In this document: positions 32,285-39,323 of the stretch, piece after piece
Layout of the letters: every line of letters starts with the position of its first letter
Numbering within the stretch: position 1 is the first letter of the stretch
Assembly: GCA_946535435.1 (NCBI GenBank)
Contig: CAMNDM010000003.1
Location: 62,001-126,000 of the forward strand
Reading direction: 5' to 3'
DNA: 64,000 bases
Origin: Physcocola sp002396385
GTDB taxonomy: Bacteria > Bacteroidota > Bacteroidia > Bacteroidales > Paludibacteraceae
The notes under the pieces: generated by a model
Seen by the model: the letters and a program-made list of their open reading frames with translations, nothing else
The model's database searches: none
Told to the model about the DNA's origin: nothing
Made by a program: the position numbers and the translations under genes

Positions 32285-34810
32285 TTATTTAATAGCACCT
32301 TTGAAAGTGAGCCTTTTTTGCTTCTCGCCTTCAACTACGACAACTATAATGTGTTCTGTCTTATCGAAAACCAACGTTTTCTCTGTCTCGTAGAACGTGT
32401 CTCTATATATCGTCTGACCGGCCGCGTTAATAATGCTAAGCGTTTTTTGCCCGTCAGCCAGTGACTTTATGTCTAACCAGTTCCCATTCAGGCTTACTTG
32501 TGCGGCTTGTGTGAGCACCGGAGCGGAAGCATTGGTCGTGTCGATTGTCTTGATGTGGTAGCTGAGAATGGCCATCTTGTTCTTTATTGCGAAGGCTTGG
32601 GTGATGTCGAATTGCTCGTTTGCTCCCACTCTGTCTGGATAGTGGCCGATTTTTGCCAGCTTCTCTGCCAAATCATATTCGGCATACACAGAACCGAAGT
32701 AGTATTCACAAACGCTGCCGTCCTTATCAAACCATTGCCCGGGGTCGTTTGCCGTTTTCTCACTTATTTTATTTCCAATCGGGTCAATGGCAAATTCTTC
32801 CAGTAGCGGATACTCTGTATAGTAAAGTTTGTCGGGACTAACTTTTATGCCAAGCGAGTCGAAAACATTTGTAATGTCCAGCAAGAAGGGTGCGTAATTG
32901 TCCGACAATGGTAGCTCGATTTGATAGTCGAATTTCAGGGTGTCGACGCGCGGAGTAACCGTTATCGTACCTTCGCTTGTTGCGTTGGTGCTGGCGCCTA
33001 TGGTGTATACTTTAAAGTTGAAAATGCCAGTTTCGGTAGGTGCCCCGCTTATTCTGATGGTTTTGTTTATGGTGTCTTTAATTACGTTAATTCCGTTGGG
33101 CAGACCTGTTATGTCGGCATCCCTGGCTTCCGTCCATTCGTAACCAAATTCTTCGATGGCTTTCCCCTCCTCAACTTGTTGGCTTTCCTTGCCGTTTCCG
33201 GTTTTTGTTAGAGTGGCGTTTGTTATATGGGTGTTTATTTCAACGCCTTTCTTCGTAGTGAAATAGATGTTTTCGTCTATTTCTGCAATTTTGTACAAAA
33301 CGATACCCAAGTCGTCACCATTCCACGATTGGAAACGGTCGAAGAAAGTTACGTTTTGCGAACCCGGGTAGGGATCGTCTATCAGATGTTTTTTCTCAAA
33401 TCCGTCGTAGTAGCTGGTCACGGCAAGGTTACCGGCTTCCACAATGTCGACCCGCTGGTGGTCTTCCTCATCGTTCATGATGTCTTGAGTCCATTCCCAT
33501 TCGTTGTAGTCAATGTGCCAGATGAGCATTCCATGACTCGGCAGACTGGCGTCCCACCCCGTAAGTTGGCGGTTCTCTAACAAAAAGTACTCGTCATTGC
33601 TAACGGTCAGTTTGTAAGCCTGGCCCGTTTCGTTGAGCGGAGGGAGCATTGTAGTCCCATCGCTTTCTGTCAGCGTCACGGGTTTAATCCAACCCATAAA
33701 TTCTTTCTCGAAAGCGCTGTAGCCTGGCGGACAACCGCCCCCGTTGTTGTACATACCGGTCGACATCACGTCCCAGGCGTGTGCACCAGGGTATTGAGTG
33801 GTAAAGGTCTCGGGCTTGTTCTTAACTGAGTAATGGTCTTTTAATCCCATACAATGACTGAACTCGTGTATAAAACTGCAGATGGGAAGCAGTTCGGTCG
33901 AGGTCTTCATTTGAGAGAGGATGAGGAAGTTGTTTGCCTTTTTCCCTCCGATAGGCTGCCTGCCCTGGCTGTACCATTTTAGTTCGTAGTGGAAACCTCC
34001 TAGGCCGTTGGCCTGGTTCTCCGTTCCCGCATAAAGAACCGCTAGGGCGTCAATTTCTCCGTCGTTGTCGGCGTCATATAGGTTGCCGTCGAAGTCAGGA
34101 TAGTTGATATTTAACTGTTCAATGGCCTCTTTTAGCAATTGCCCTACTTTCTCTGTATAAGAACTGAGTTGGTTGTTGATTCTGACTGTGTAGATATCGA
34201 AAGTGGGAGCGAAAATGCCGTCCGATACCGATATGAAGTAGTCTCTGACCGAACCGTAGTGTTTGTTCTGGTTGTACCCTTTTTGGTTCAATTGGTCGCT
34301 AAGTTTATTGGTGTCGCAGTTCTCAGTTCCTGTGCCTGCTACCAACAACACCGGAAAGCGGAGGTTGGTCCCCTTGCAGTGCTGGCCTTTGGGCAGGTTC
34401 TTTAAGACAGAGGTGCCTGCAGCGCCTTTTGCCCAAGCCTTTGGCTCGTAGGGCTCGTTGTCGGGACGTATGTGTTTTAGCGGATGAAGTTTGCTGTACG
34501 ATTGCATCACTTTCCCGTTGTCTGTATTTTGCAGGAATTCGGACTCGTCGGCCGTTTGTTGTTCTCGTACCTTTACTCCGCTAAGCCGACCATCTTCTCC
34601 CAAATAATAATAGCAGCCGGTGCTGTCTTTGTCAATCAGCCGTCCGTCGGTTGTTTGGTAGTAACTGAAATGTTCGTCACCCAAATGCTGTATGTTAACC
34701 TTGTCGCCCTTGTTGTCGATGGCGAATGGGGCAGGGTTGAATGGTGCAGCTGCTGCCACCACTGGTAGCAGTAGTCCTGTTAGTAGCGCTATTTTCTTTG
34801 TTATGTGCAT
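32285..34810 (-). CDS. Secreted M6-family zinc metalloprotease
   Basis: An 841-residue protein with signal peptide MHITKKIALLTGLLLPVVAAAA. The catalytic zinc motif HEFSHCMGLKDHY (H315, E316, H319, D325) is the HExxHxxGxxD site of M6 (immune inhibitor A-like) proteases. It is preceded by VLLVAGT, YFISVSDGIFAPTFDIYTV and DADNDGEIDALAVLYAG, and followed by AWDVMSTGMYNNGGGCPPGYSAFEKEFMGW. The C-terminal 300 residues are beta-sandwich domains (Ig/Big-like) ending in a type IX-like signal region (LADGQKTLSIINAAGQTIYRD). It probably degrades extracellular or host protein. Monocistronic. Confidence 0.93.
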   Translation of the reverse strand: MHITKKIALLTGLLLPVVAAAAPFNPAPFAIDNKGDKVNIQHLGDEHFSYYQTTDGRLIDKDSTGCYYYLGEDGRLSGVKVREQQTADESEFLQNTDNGKVMQSYSKLHPLKHIRPDNEPYEPKAWAKGAAGTSVLKNLPKGQHCKGTNLRFPVLLVAGTGTENCDTNKLSDQLNQKGYNQNKHYGSVRDYFISVSDGIFAPTFDIYTVRINNQLSSYTEKVGQLLKEAIEQLNINYPDFDGNLYDADNDGEIDALAVLYAGTENQANGLGGFHYELKWYSQGRQPIGGKKANNFLILSQMKTSTELLPICSFIHEFSHCMGLKDHYSVKNKPETFTTQYPGAHAWDVMSTGMYNNGGGCPPGYSAFEKEFMGWIKPVTLTESDGTTMLPPLNETGQAYKLTVSNDEYFLLENRQLTGWDASLPSHGMLIWHIDYNEWEWTQDIMNDEEDHQRVDIVEAGNLAVTSYYDGFEKKHLIDDPYPGSQNVTFFDRFQSWNGDDLGIVLYKIAEIDENIYFTTKKGVEINTHITNATLTKTGNGKESQQVEEGKAIEEFGYEWTEARDADITGLPNGINVIKDTINKTIRISGAPTETGIFNFKVYTIGASTNATSEGTITVTPRVDTLKFDYQIELPLSDNYAPFLLDITNVFDSLGIKVSPDKLYYTEYPLLEEFAIDPIGNKISEKTANDPGQWFDKDGSVCEYYFGSVYAEYDLAEKLAKIGHYPDRVGANEQFDITQAFAIKNKMAILSYHIKTIDTTNASAPVLTQAAQVSLNGNWLDIKSLADGQKTLSIINAAGQTIYRDTFYETEKTLVFDKTEHIIVVVVEGEKQKRLTFKGAIK

Positions 34811-35010
34811 AATGTGTAGCTTGGCTCGTCTTAATAATTCAATTAGTTTAAGTGCTAATATAGCGCCTATTTGTCAAAAAACAAAAAGGGAGGGACAATA
34901 CTGTGCCCTATGTCTTCGGCCCTTTAGCAGAAAAACAGGCATCCTTGTTTGGTTCTTAATAAAAATAGCGCTTAGTAGAAAAAGAACGAATTATGGAGCC
35001 TTTTATGAGA

Positions 35011-35033
35011 CCTCTGCCACTTGTTGGCAGAGG
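35011..35033 (+). terminator. Hairpin upstream of the 35078 gene
   Basis: CCTCTGCC paired with GGCAGAGG around a seven-base loop, then TTCCCTTATTTT. It lies in the divergent region before 35078, where a terminator is not expected, so it may be a leader hairpin or end an unseen short transcript. The rest of 34811-35077 shows nothing else. Confidence 0.4.
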
Positions 35034-35077
35034 CCTTCCCTTATTTTGTACAGTGTAAAACAAAATAATTAAAGACA

Positions 35078-35260
35078 ATGGAAGAAGATATAGAATTCTT
35101 TTTGGTTCCAGAAGACGGACTTCCTTTGGAGTTCACTTTATATGATCTGCTGGATGTGAACATCTTTTCTTTACTTGAAAAAGAAGATGTTGTTAACGAA
35201 CTGAACAGAATCATTCGTGTAATAGAGAAATATCGGGATGATTTTGAACAATGTGGTTGA
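35078..35260 (+). CDS. Small acidic protein, partner of the SprT-like gene
   Basis: A 60-residue, strongly acidic protein (MEEDIEFFLVPEDGLPLEFT, then LLEKEDVVNELNRIIRVIEKYRDDFEQCG). It is followed 17 bases later by the SprT-like gene in the same direction. No family recognised. Codon use and AT-richness match its neighbour, and the pair look acquired together. It could be a regulator or inhibitor of the protease; that is inference. Confidence 0.55.
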   Translation: MEEDIEFFLVPEDGLPLEFTLYDLLDVNIFSLLEKEDVVNELNRIIRVIEKYRDDFEQCG

Positions 35261-35277
35261 ATTAAACATTTGTAGAT

Positions 35278-35643
35278 ATGGCAATGAATAATGTTGTGCA
35301 GGCTGAGCGTCTTAAAGAGTTCCTGCAAAAAATCTATCCCTGTAAGAAAAGTTTTGAATTGCTCGTGATAGATAAGAAGCCGAAGACAAGGATGGGTGTT
35401 TATATCGTAGATAAGAGGAGAATAAGAATTTACTCCCGATGGACTTGTGCCGCACCTCTGGAGGAAATAGCGATTCATGAGTATGCACACCATGTTCATG
35501 AAACAGAGAAGCGCAAATCCGCTAATAGGCGTTTGGAAAGAGTTCATGGCCCGGAATTCTGGAGAATATACTCCGCTCTTTGTTATAAAGCATCCTTGAA
35601 GGGAATGTACAGGGATGAACTTATTGCTGACATTATTGAGTAA
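35278..35643 (+). CDS. Small SprT/YgjP-like zinc metallopeptidase
   Basis: A 121-residue protein with zinc motif IHEYAHHVHE (HExxH) about residue 64 and a downstream RVHGPEFWRIYSALCY. The latter is the H-G-x-x-F-W feature of SprT/YgjP (WLM-like) minimal metallopeptidases, giving the third histidine ligand. The N-terminal part (LVIDKKPKTRMGVYIVDKRRIRIYSRW) is the usual beta-hairpin. No signal peptide, so cytoplasmic. Relatives process DNA-protein crosslinks or appear in phage/mobile regions. It lies in an AT-rich accessory stretch with the 35078 gene. Confidence 0.8.
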   Translation: MAMNNVVQAERLKEFLQKIYPCKKSFELLVIDKKPKTRMGVYIVDKRRIRIYSRWTCAAPLEEIAIHEYAHHVHETEKRKSANRRLERVHGPEFWRIYSALCYKASLKGMYRDELIADIIE

Positions 35644-35692
35644 GAAGCAAAAACTTGCTGTTACTTGGCATGGTTCTGTTTACGTTAAAAAA

Positions 35693-35730
35693 ATCACACC
35701 GTTGTTGGGCTTGCCCAACAACGGTGTGAT
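35693..35730 (-). terminator. Strong terminator of the 35798-36619 lipoprotein gene
   Basis: Perfect 18-base arms around a two-base loop. On the minus strand it is followed by seven T residues. It lies 67 bases beyond the lipoprotein stop. Confidence 0.85.
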
Positions 35731-35797
35731 AGAAGTTGTTAACTTTGTCCTATTATCAAATTAACTGTAAAACGGGTTTTTAGGACTGGTTAAAGTG

Positions 35798-36619
35798 TTA
35801 TTTCTTAGTGAAGATGTAAATGTAATCAGATTTCTTGCCGCATCCTGCGTTCAAGTCTCCAACATTAGTTTCTTTATAATATCCACCAGCAACATAGTCA
35901 TTTTTAGGCGAATTATATGCAACTACCATTATACCTTTGATTGGGTTGCCTCCATAATCCTTCTTTCTGCGAATACCTAGATAAATAGGACCGCCTTTCT
36001 TTGTCTTATGGTTACAATCTAGCCATTCAGTTCCGTATGTACTATTCAATCTTACATAATCAGAACAAACACTATTGATGTAACTCTTATTAGAAGATGC
36101 TACTAAACCTGTGATTGCATATTCTATTGATGTCCAAGTGTCAGAACCCCAACCATCTTGCTCCCAATTAGTGTAGAGATAAACATAGTCGCCGCCTGCG
36201 TTTCTATTTAGGTCAACGTCGATGATTCTAATTGATAAACGACTGTCTGATAATTTAGCGTGTTGTACGCTTGAAGAGTATTTACCATATATACCATGTA
36301 GATAGTATTTATTAGGTTTAATATTTACTAGCTCATCGTAAGGATTAACTTTGTCTCTACTTTCAGATCTCTTTAATCCGTTAGTCGTTTGGATAGAATC
36401 AGAATTGTTTGGGTCGATAATAGTGTAATTAATGACAGTTGGATCTGTTTTAATCTGTTTTGCGAGATTGTTGAATGCTTCCTCACTTAAGGTTGTTTCT
36501 AAGATTGTTGAAGGATCCAATACTTCTTCATTCGTGTCTTTTTCATCAGAACATGACGTGAATACCATTAAAGTACTTGTAGAAATAAACAAAAAGGTTT
36601 TTAGAAATTTTGAATACAT
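35798..36619 (-). CDS. Lipoprotein, possibly with an MABP-like beta-prism domain
   Basis: A 273-residue protein with a lipoprotein signal, lipobox VFTSC (C23), so outer-membrane or surface anchored. Residues about 120-273 have a repeated pattern: IIDVDLNRNAGGDYVYLYTNW, then GGPIYLGIRRKKDYGGNPIKG and VGDLNAGCGKKSDYIYIFTK. The repeated DLN.(x)AG-G-(x)YIY-(x) unit with PI(x)GI resembles the MABP (MVB12-associated) beta-prism fold, which binds membranes. That call is pattern-based and tentative. The gene is AT-rich, and its leader (36753-36760 box) is long. Confidence 0.7.
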   Translation of the reverse strand: MYSKFLKTFLFISTSTLMVFTSCSDEKDTNEEVLDPSTILETTLSEEAFNNLAKQIKTDPTVINYTIIDPNNSDSIQTTNGLKRSESRDKVNPYDELVNIKPNKYYLHGIYGKYSSSVQHAKLSDSRLSIRIIDVDLNRNAGGDYVYLYTNWEQDGWGSDTWTSIEYAITGLVASSNKSYINSVCSDYVRLNSTYGTEWLDCNHKTKKGGPIYLGIRRKKDYGGNPIKGIMVVAYNSPKNDYVAGGYYKETNVGDLNAGCGKKSDYIYIFTKK

Positions 36620-36752
36620 AATGATAAAATTAAAAATGTTTGTATAACTTTAGTTAGATAAATTTTTAATAACAGGTAATCTAATGCTGAGTTTTTCGTT
36701 TTTTTTGTGAATAGGCACAAAACAAATAAAAACATTTACATAATTACAGAAG

Positions 36753-36760
36753 CAAAGTTA
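36753..36760 (-). promoter_or_regulatory. -7 box (TAACTTTG) of the 35798-36619 gene
   Basis: Perfect TAnnTTTG on the minus strand, 134 bases upstream of the start. Confidence 0.35.
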
Positions 36761-37004
36761 GTAATTTTTTTCTGTTTGTAGACAGATTTTGCAATTTTTT
36801 TCCACAATCGCTCTTTTTTGTCTGCTGTTTATTTTTCCAAATCTTTTATAATTTATTTATCTTATTGTTTTTGTTGAAGATATGGACAAATAAATCTAAT
36901 AATCAAGTTAGGTTGTGTGATGCCGTTCTGCTTCTAATAATGCGTTTTTGACCTATCTACAGTCTCTTGCCACCGCCAAACTCGTAGCGTCTTCCAGACG
37001 CACT

Positions 37005-37208
37005 TTGTCTCTGCGTATCCCCGCACATGGAGAATTGTTTGCGTCATTTCTCCATACATGGTTATGGAAATACCGTCTTTCAGACGGTGAGTTTGTCTTC
37101 GTCTGGAAGACGATACCTTAATAACCGGGTGTGTCGAAGTCCGGAGGACGGAGACGCACCCGGATACACAAACATCCATAGGCGTCTGGAAGACGCTACA
37201 CAGGGGAC
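37005..37208. repeat. 204-bp direct repeat, left copy (flanks DUF4143 ATPase 2)
   Basis: It matches 38670-38873 without gaps; I count three substitutions in 204 bases. It is packed with mini-hairpins with three-base loops: ACCGTCT-ttc-AGACGGT (37072-37088), TCGTCT-gga-AGACGA (37099-37113), GTCC-gga-GGAC inside a longer CCGGGTG...CACCCGG stem (37125-37163), and GCGTCT-gga-AGACGC (37182-37196). One more hairpin, GCGTCT-tcc-AGACGC at 36987-37001, lies just outside the left copy only. Confidence 0.95.
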
Positions 37209-37296
37209 ATGCAGAATTTCCGTCTGAAATATGGTGTCATAACAACACCTTGTAGCTCATTGAAAAATCATAGCTCATACAAAATATTTACCCTTT

Positions 37297-37419
37297 TTGA
37301 ATTTTATTTTTATATGTCTAAGAACCGAAAGAAATGATATTTTTTTAATTTTGTACGTATAAAGGCCGAAAGAAATATGATTTTCTTGATTTTATACGTC
37401 TGAAGGCCGAAAGAATTTT
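37297..37419. repeat. Tandem array, 3 x 41 bp, upstream of DUF4143 ATPase 2
   Basis: CCGAAAGAA recurs at 37325, 37366 and 37407, an exact 41-base period. Each is preceded by a T-rich stretch and a TATACGTCTGAAGG-like block. Copies are imperfect (about three quarters alike). The array ends 8 bases before the first possible ATG (37428) and 26 before the preferred one (37446), so it overlaps the promoter. Confidence 0.85.
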
Positions 37420-37445
37420 GTATTTTTATGGCCAAAATAAAAACT

Positions 37446-38654
37446 ATGGTACGTAGAGATAGTTACATAAAGCAGATTTTGCCCTTTATAGATAAGGACT
37501 TGGTTAAAGTCTTTATGGGGGTTCGTCGTTGTGGAAAAAGTACGTTGCTGACACAAATTAAGGATATTTTGTTAGAGCGAGGAGTGTCTGAAAATCGGAT
37601 ATTGAATGTGAATTATGAATCAAAACGATTTGACCACATAAAAGACGCAGATAGCTTGTACGATTATGTATGTCAGTGGCAGACGAAATGTGATGGGAAA
37701 GTGTATCTTTTGTTTGACGAAATACAGGAAGTAAAGAATTGGGAGGAGGCAATCAATTCGTTCAGAGTAGATTTCAGTTGCGACATATACGTGACGGGCT
37801 CGAATTCACGATTGCTATCTGGAGAGTTGGTCACTAATCTTCGAGGAAGATATGTCTCATTCAATATCTTTCCGTTTTCATTTGTAGAAGCAAGGCAATA
37901 CTACAAAAACGAAGGTGTCTCAATGTCTGATGAAAAATTGTTTTCTGAATTCTTAAAATATGGAGGATTCCCTCAAAGATTTGTTTTCCAAGAGGAAGAA
38001 GCTGTAAAAGTGTATCTTTCAGATTTGTATGAGACCGTTGTTTTTAAGGATGTGATTGAGAGAAATGGAATAAAGAATATCGTGTTGTTGAGGAAATTGC
38101 TCGAGTTTTTCGTAGATAATATAGGAAATACGTTTTCTGCCAATTCCATAGTGAAGAAACTGAAAAGTGAAGGCGTAAAAACGAGCGTCGAAACAATTTT
38201 GTTTTATATTGAGTCTATTACTAAGTCATTCGCTCTATATTCAGTCCCTCGTTATAATATTACTGGTAAGAAAATTCTTGAAACGTCAGAGAAGTATTAT
38301 TGTGTAGATTTGGGATTTCGTACAATACTAAGCAGAACCGACAAGCCGGATATCGGTCATGTCTGTGAAAATTTGGTTTATATGGAGTTGGTTGCTAGAG
38401 GTTGGAATGTTTACGTGGGCAAAAAAAATGATGTTGAAATAGATTTTGTCTGTACAAAAATGGACAAAACTATATATATACAAGTTGCGTATCTGATTAC
38501 GGAGTCTGATGCTGACAGGGAATTTGGTAATCTTGAATCTATACGAAACAATTATCCGAAATATGTGATAAGTGCAGATTCTGTTGACATGAGTAGAAAC
38601 GGAATAGTTCATCTCAATATCATAGATTTTTTGAATCAGGTTGGGGAGTGGTAG
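37446..38654 (+). CDS. DUF4143-type AAA ATPase, locus 2
   Basis: The preferred start is ATG 37446 (402 residues, MVRRDSYIKQILPFID), as in relatives; ATG 37428 is in frame and possible. Walker A GVRRCGKSTL, Walker B VYLLFDEIQEV and sensor IYVTGSNSRLLSGEL are followed by FPFSFVEARQYY, a winged-helix linker and the DUF4143 domain. That domain has FSANSIVKKLKSEGVKTSVETI, YCVDLGFRTILS, GHVCENLVYMELVARGWNVYVG and the nuclease-like core VEIDFVCTKMDKTIYIQVAY (Q instead of the usual K-x-K region). It is the only gene between two 204-bp direct repeats. Strongly AT-rich. Confidence 0.93.
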   Translation: MVRRDSYIKQILPFIDKDLVKVFMGVRRCGKSTLLTQIKDILLERGVSENRILNVNYESKRFDHIKDADSLYDYVCQWQTKCDGKVYLLFDEIQEVKNWEEAINSFRVDFSCDIYVTGSNSRLLSGELVTNLRGRYVSFNIFPFSFVEARQYYKNEGVSMSDEKLFSEFLKYGGFPQRFVFQEEEAVKVYLSDLYETVVFKDVIERNGIKNIVLLRKLLEFFVDNIGNTFSANSIVKKLKSEGVKTSVETILFYIESITKSFALYSVPRYNITGKKILETSEKYYCVDLGFRTILSRTDKPDIGHVCENLVYMELVARGWNVYVGKKNDVEIDFVCTKMDKTIYIQVAYLITESDADREFGNLESIRNNYPKYVISADSVDMSRNGIVHLNIIDFLNQVGEW

Positions 38655-38669
38655 ATTGGTTTAGTTATA

Positions 38670-38873
38670 TTGTCTCTGCGTATTCCCGCACATGGAGAAT
38701 TGTTTGCGCCATTTCTCCATACATGGTTATGGAAATACCGTCTTCCAGACGGTGAGTTTGTCTTCGTCTGGAAGACGATACCTTAATAACCGGGTGTGTC
38801 GAAGTCCGGAGGACGGAGACGCACCCGGATACACAAACATCCATAGGCGTCTGGAAGACGCTACACAGGGGAC
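38670..38873. repeat. 204-bp direct repeat, right copy
   Basis: Same orientation as 37005-37208, displaced by exactly 1665 bases. It begins 15 bases after the ATPase stop codon. The third mini-hairpin position (CCGTCTTCCAGACGG) carries one of the three differences, and that change is in the loop. Confidence 0.95.
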
Positions 38874-38940
38874 CGGCTGAACTTTCTTCGCCAAGGAGAT
38901 GTTTTGGGTGAAGTGTCTGTTGTATTTCCTCTGCCTGGTT

Positions 38941-38987
38941 GCTAAAGAAAAAAAAGGATGTGCCGAATGGCACATCCTTTTTTAGCA
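38941..38987. terminator. Bidirectional terminator
   Basis: GCTAAA...AAGGATGTGCC-GAAT-GGCACATCCTT...TTTAGC with A and T runs on both sides. It lies between the ATPase 2 element and the efflux operon end. Confidence 0.88.
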
Positions 38988-39017
38988 GTAGAGGCGGTTA
39001 ATGTTCCGCCAGTCGTT

Positions 39018-39311
39018 TTAAATACCTTTCTCTATGTTCCAGACGAATGCTCGCAACCCCAGTTGTGGGCGGTAAAGATCTATTTTTTTCAACTCGCCGA
39101 GAACTTCGTCGACCATCACGTCTTCTACTATAGTAATAATGGCAGAGTTCATTGATGGCCATGCGTGGCTCCCGAAATGGGGCTCGCCTCCATTGCTGCC
39201 CTGGCCCATCACGTGCTCAAGGTAGGTGAACCCGTTGCATTCAAGTCTGTCGAGTGTTGCCACTATGTCTTCGTAGTGTGCTTGGTCGAAAGTTATCAGT
39301 ATCGATTTCAT
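39018..39311 (-). CDS. P-II-like signalling protein
   Basis: This 97-residue protein has a GlnB-like alpha/beta fold: MKSILITFDQAHYEDIVATLDRL, FTYLEHVMGQGSNGG in the T-loop region, and SAIITIVEDVMVDEVLGELKKID. It lacks the conserved Tyr-51 uridylylation region of true GlnB. It is the last gene of the TetR-RND operon, 12 bases after the RND pump gene. Stand-alone PII-like proteins next to transporters are usually thought to sense small ligands and modulate the transporter; that role is inferred from context. Confidence 0.75.
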   Translation of the reverse strand: MKSILITFDQAHYEDIVATLDRLECNGFTYLEHVMGQGSNGGEPHFGSHAWPSMNSAIITIVEDVMVDEVLGELKKIDLYRPQLGLRAFVWNIEKGI

Positions 39312-39323
39312 GACGCTTCTTTT

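Larger units (their letters stand above)
36620..37445. other. Gene-free region before DUF4143 ATPase 2
   Basis: It holds the lipoprotein promoter box (36753-36760), a run of small palindromes (36987-37196) including the left 204-bp direct repeat (37005-37208), and the 41-bp tandem array (37297-37419). Short frames over the palindromes are not genes. Confidence 0.7.
38655..39017. other. Gene-free region after DUF4143 ATPase 2
   Basis: It contains the right 204-bp direct repeat (38670-38873) and a strong bidirectional terminator (38941-38987). No gene seen. Confidence 0.75.

Noticed and set aside
36934..37227. Short ORFs over the 204-bp repeat (and the matching ones at 38665-38975)
   Set aside because: They are on both strands of a hairpin-rich repeat with no family similarity and repeat-driven composition.
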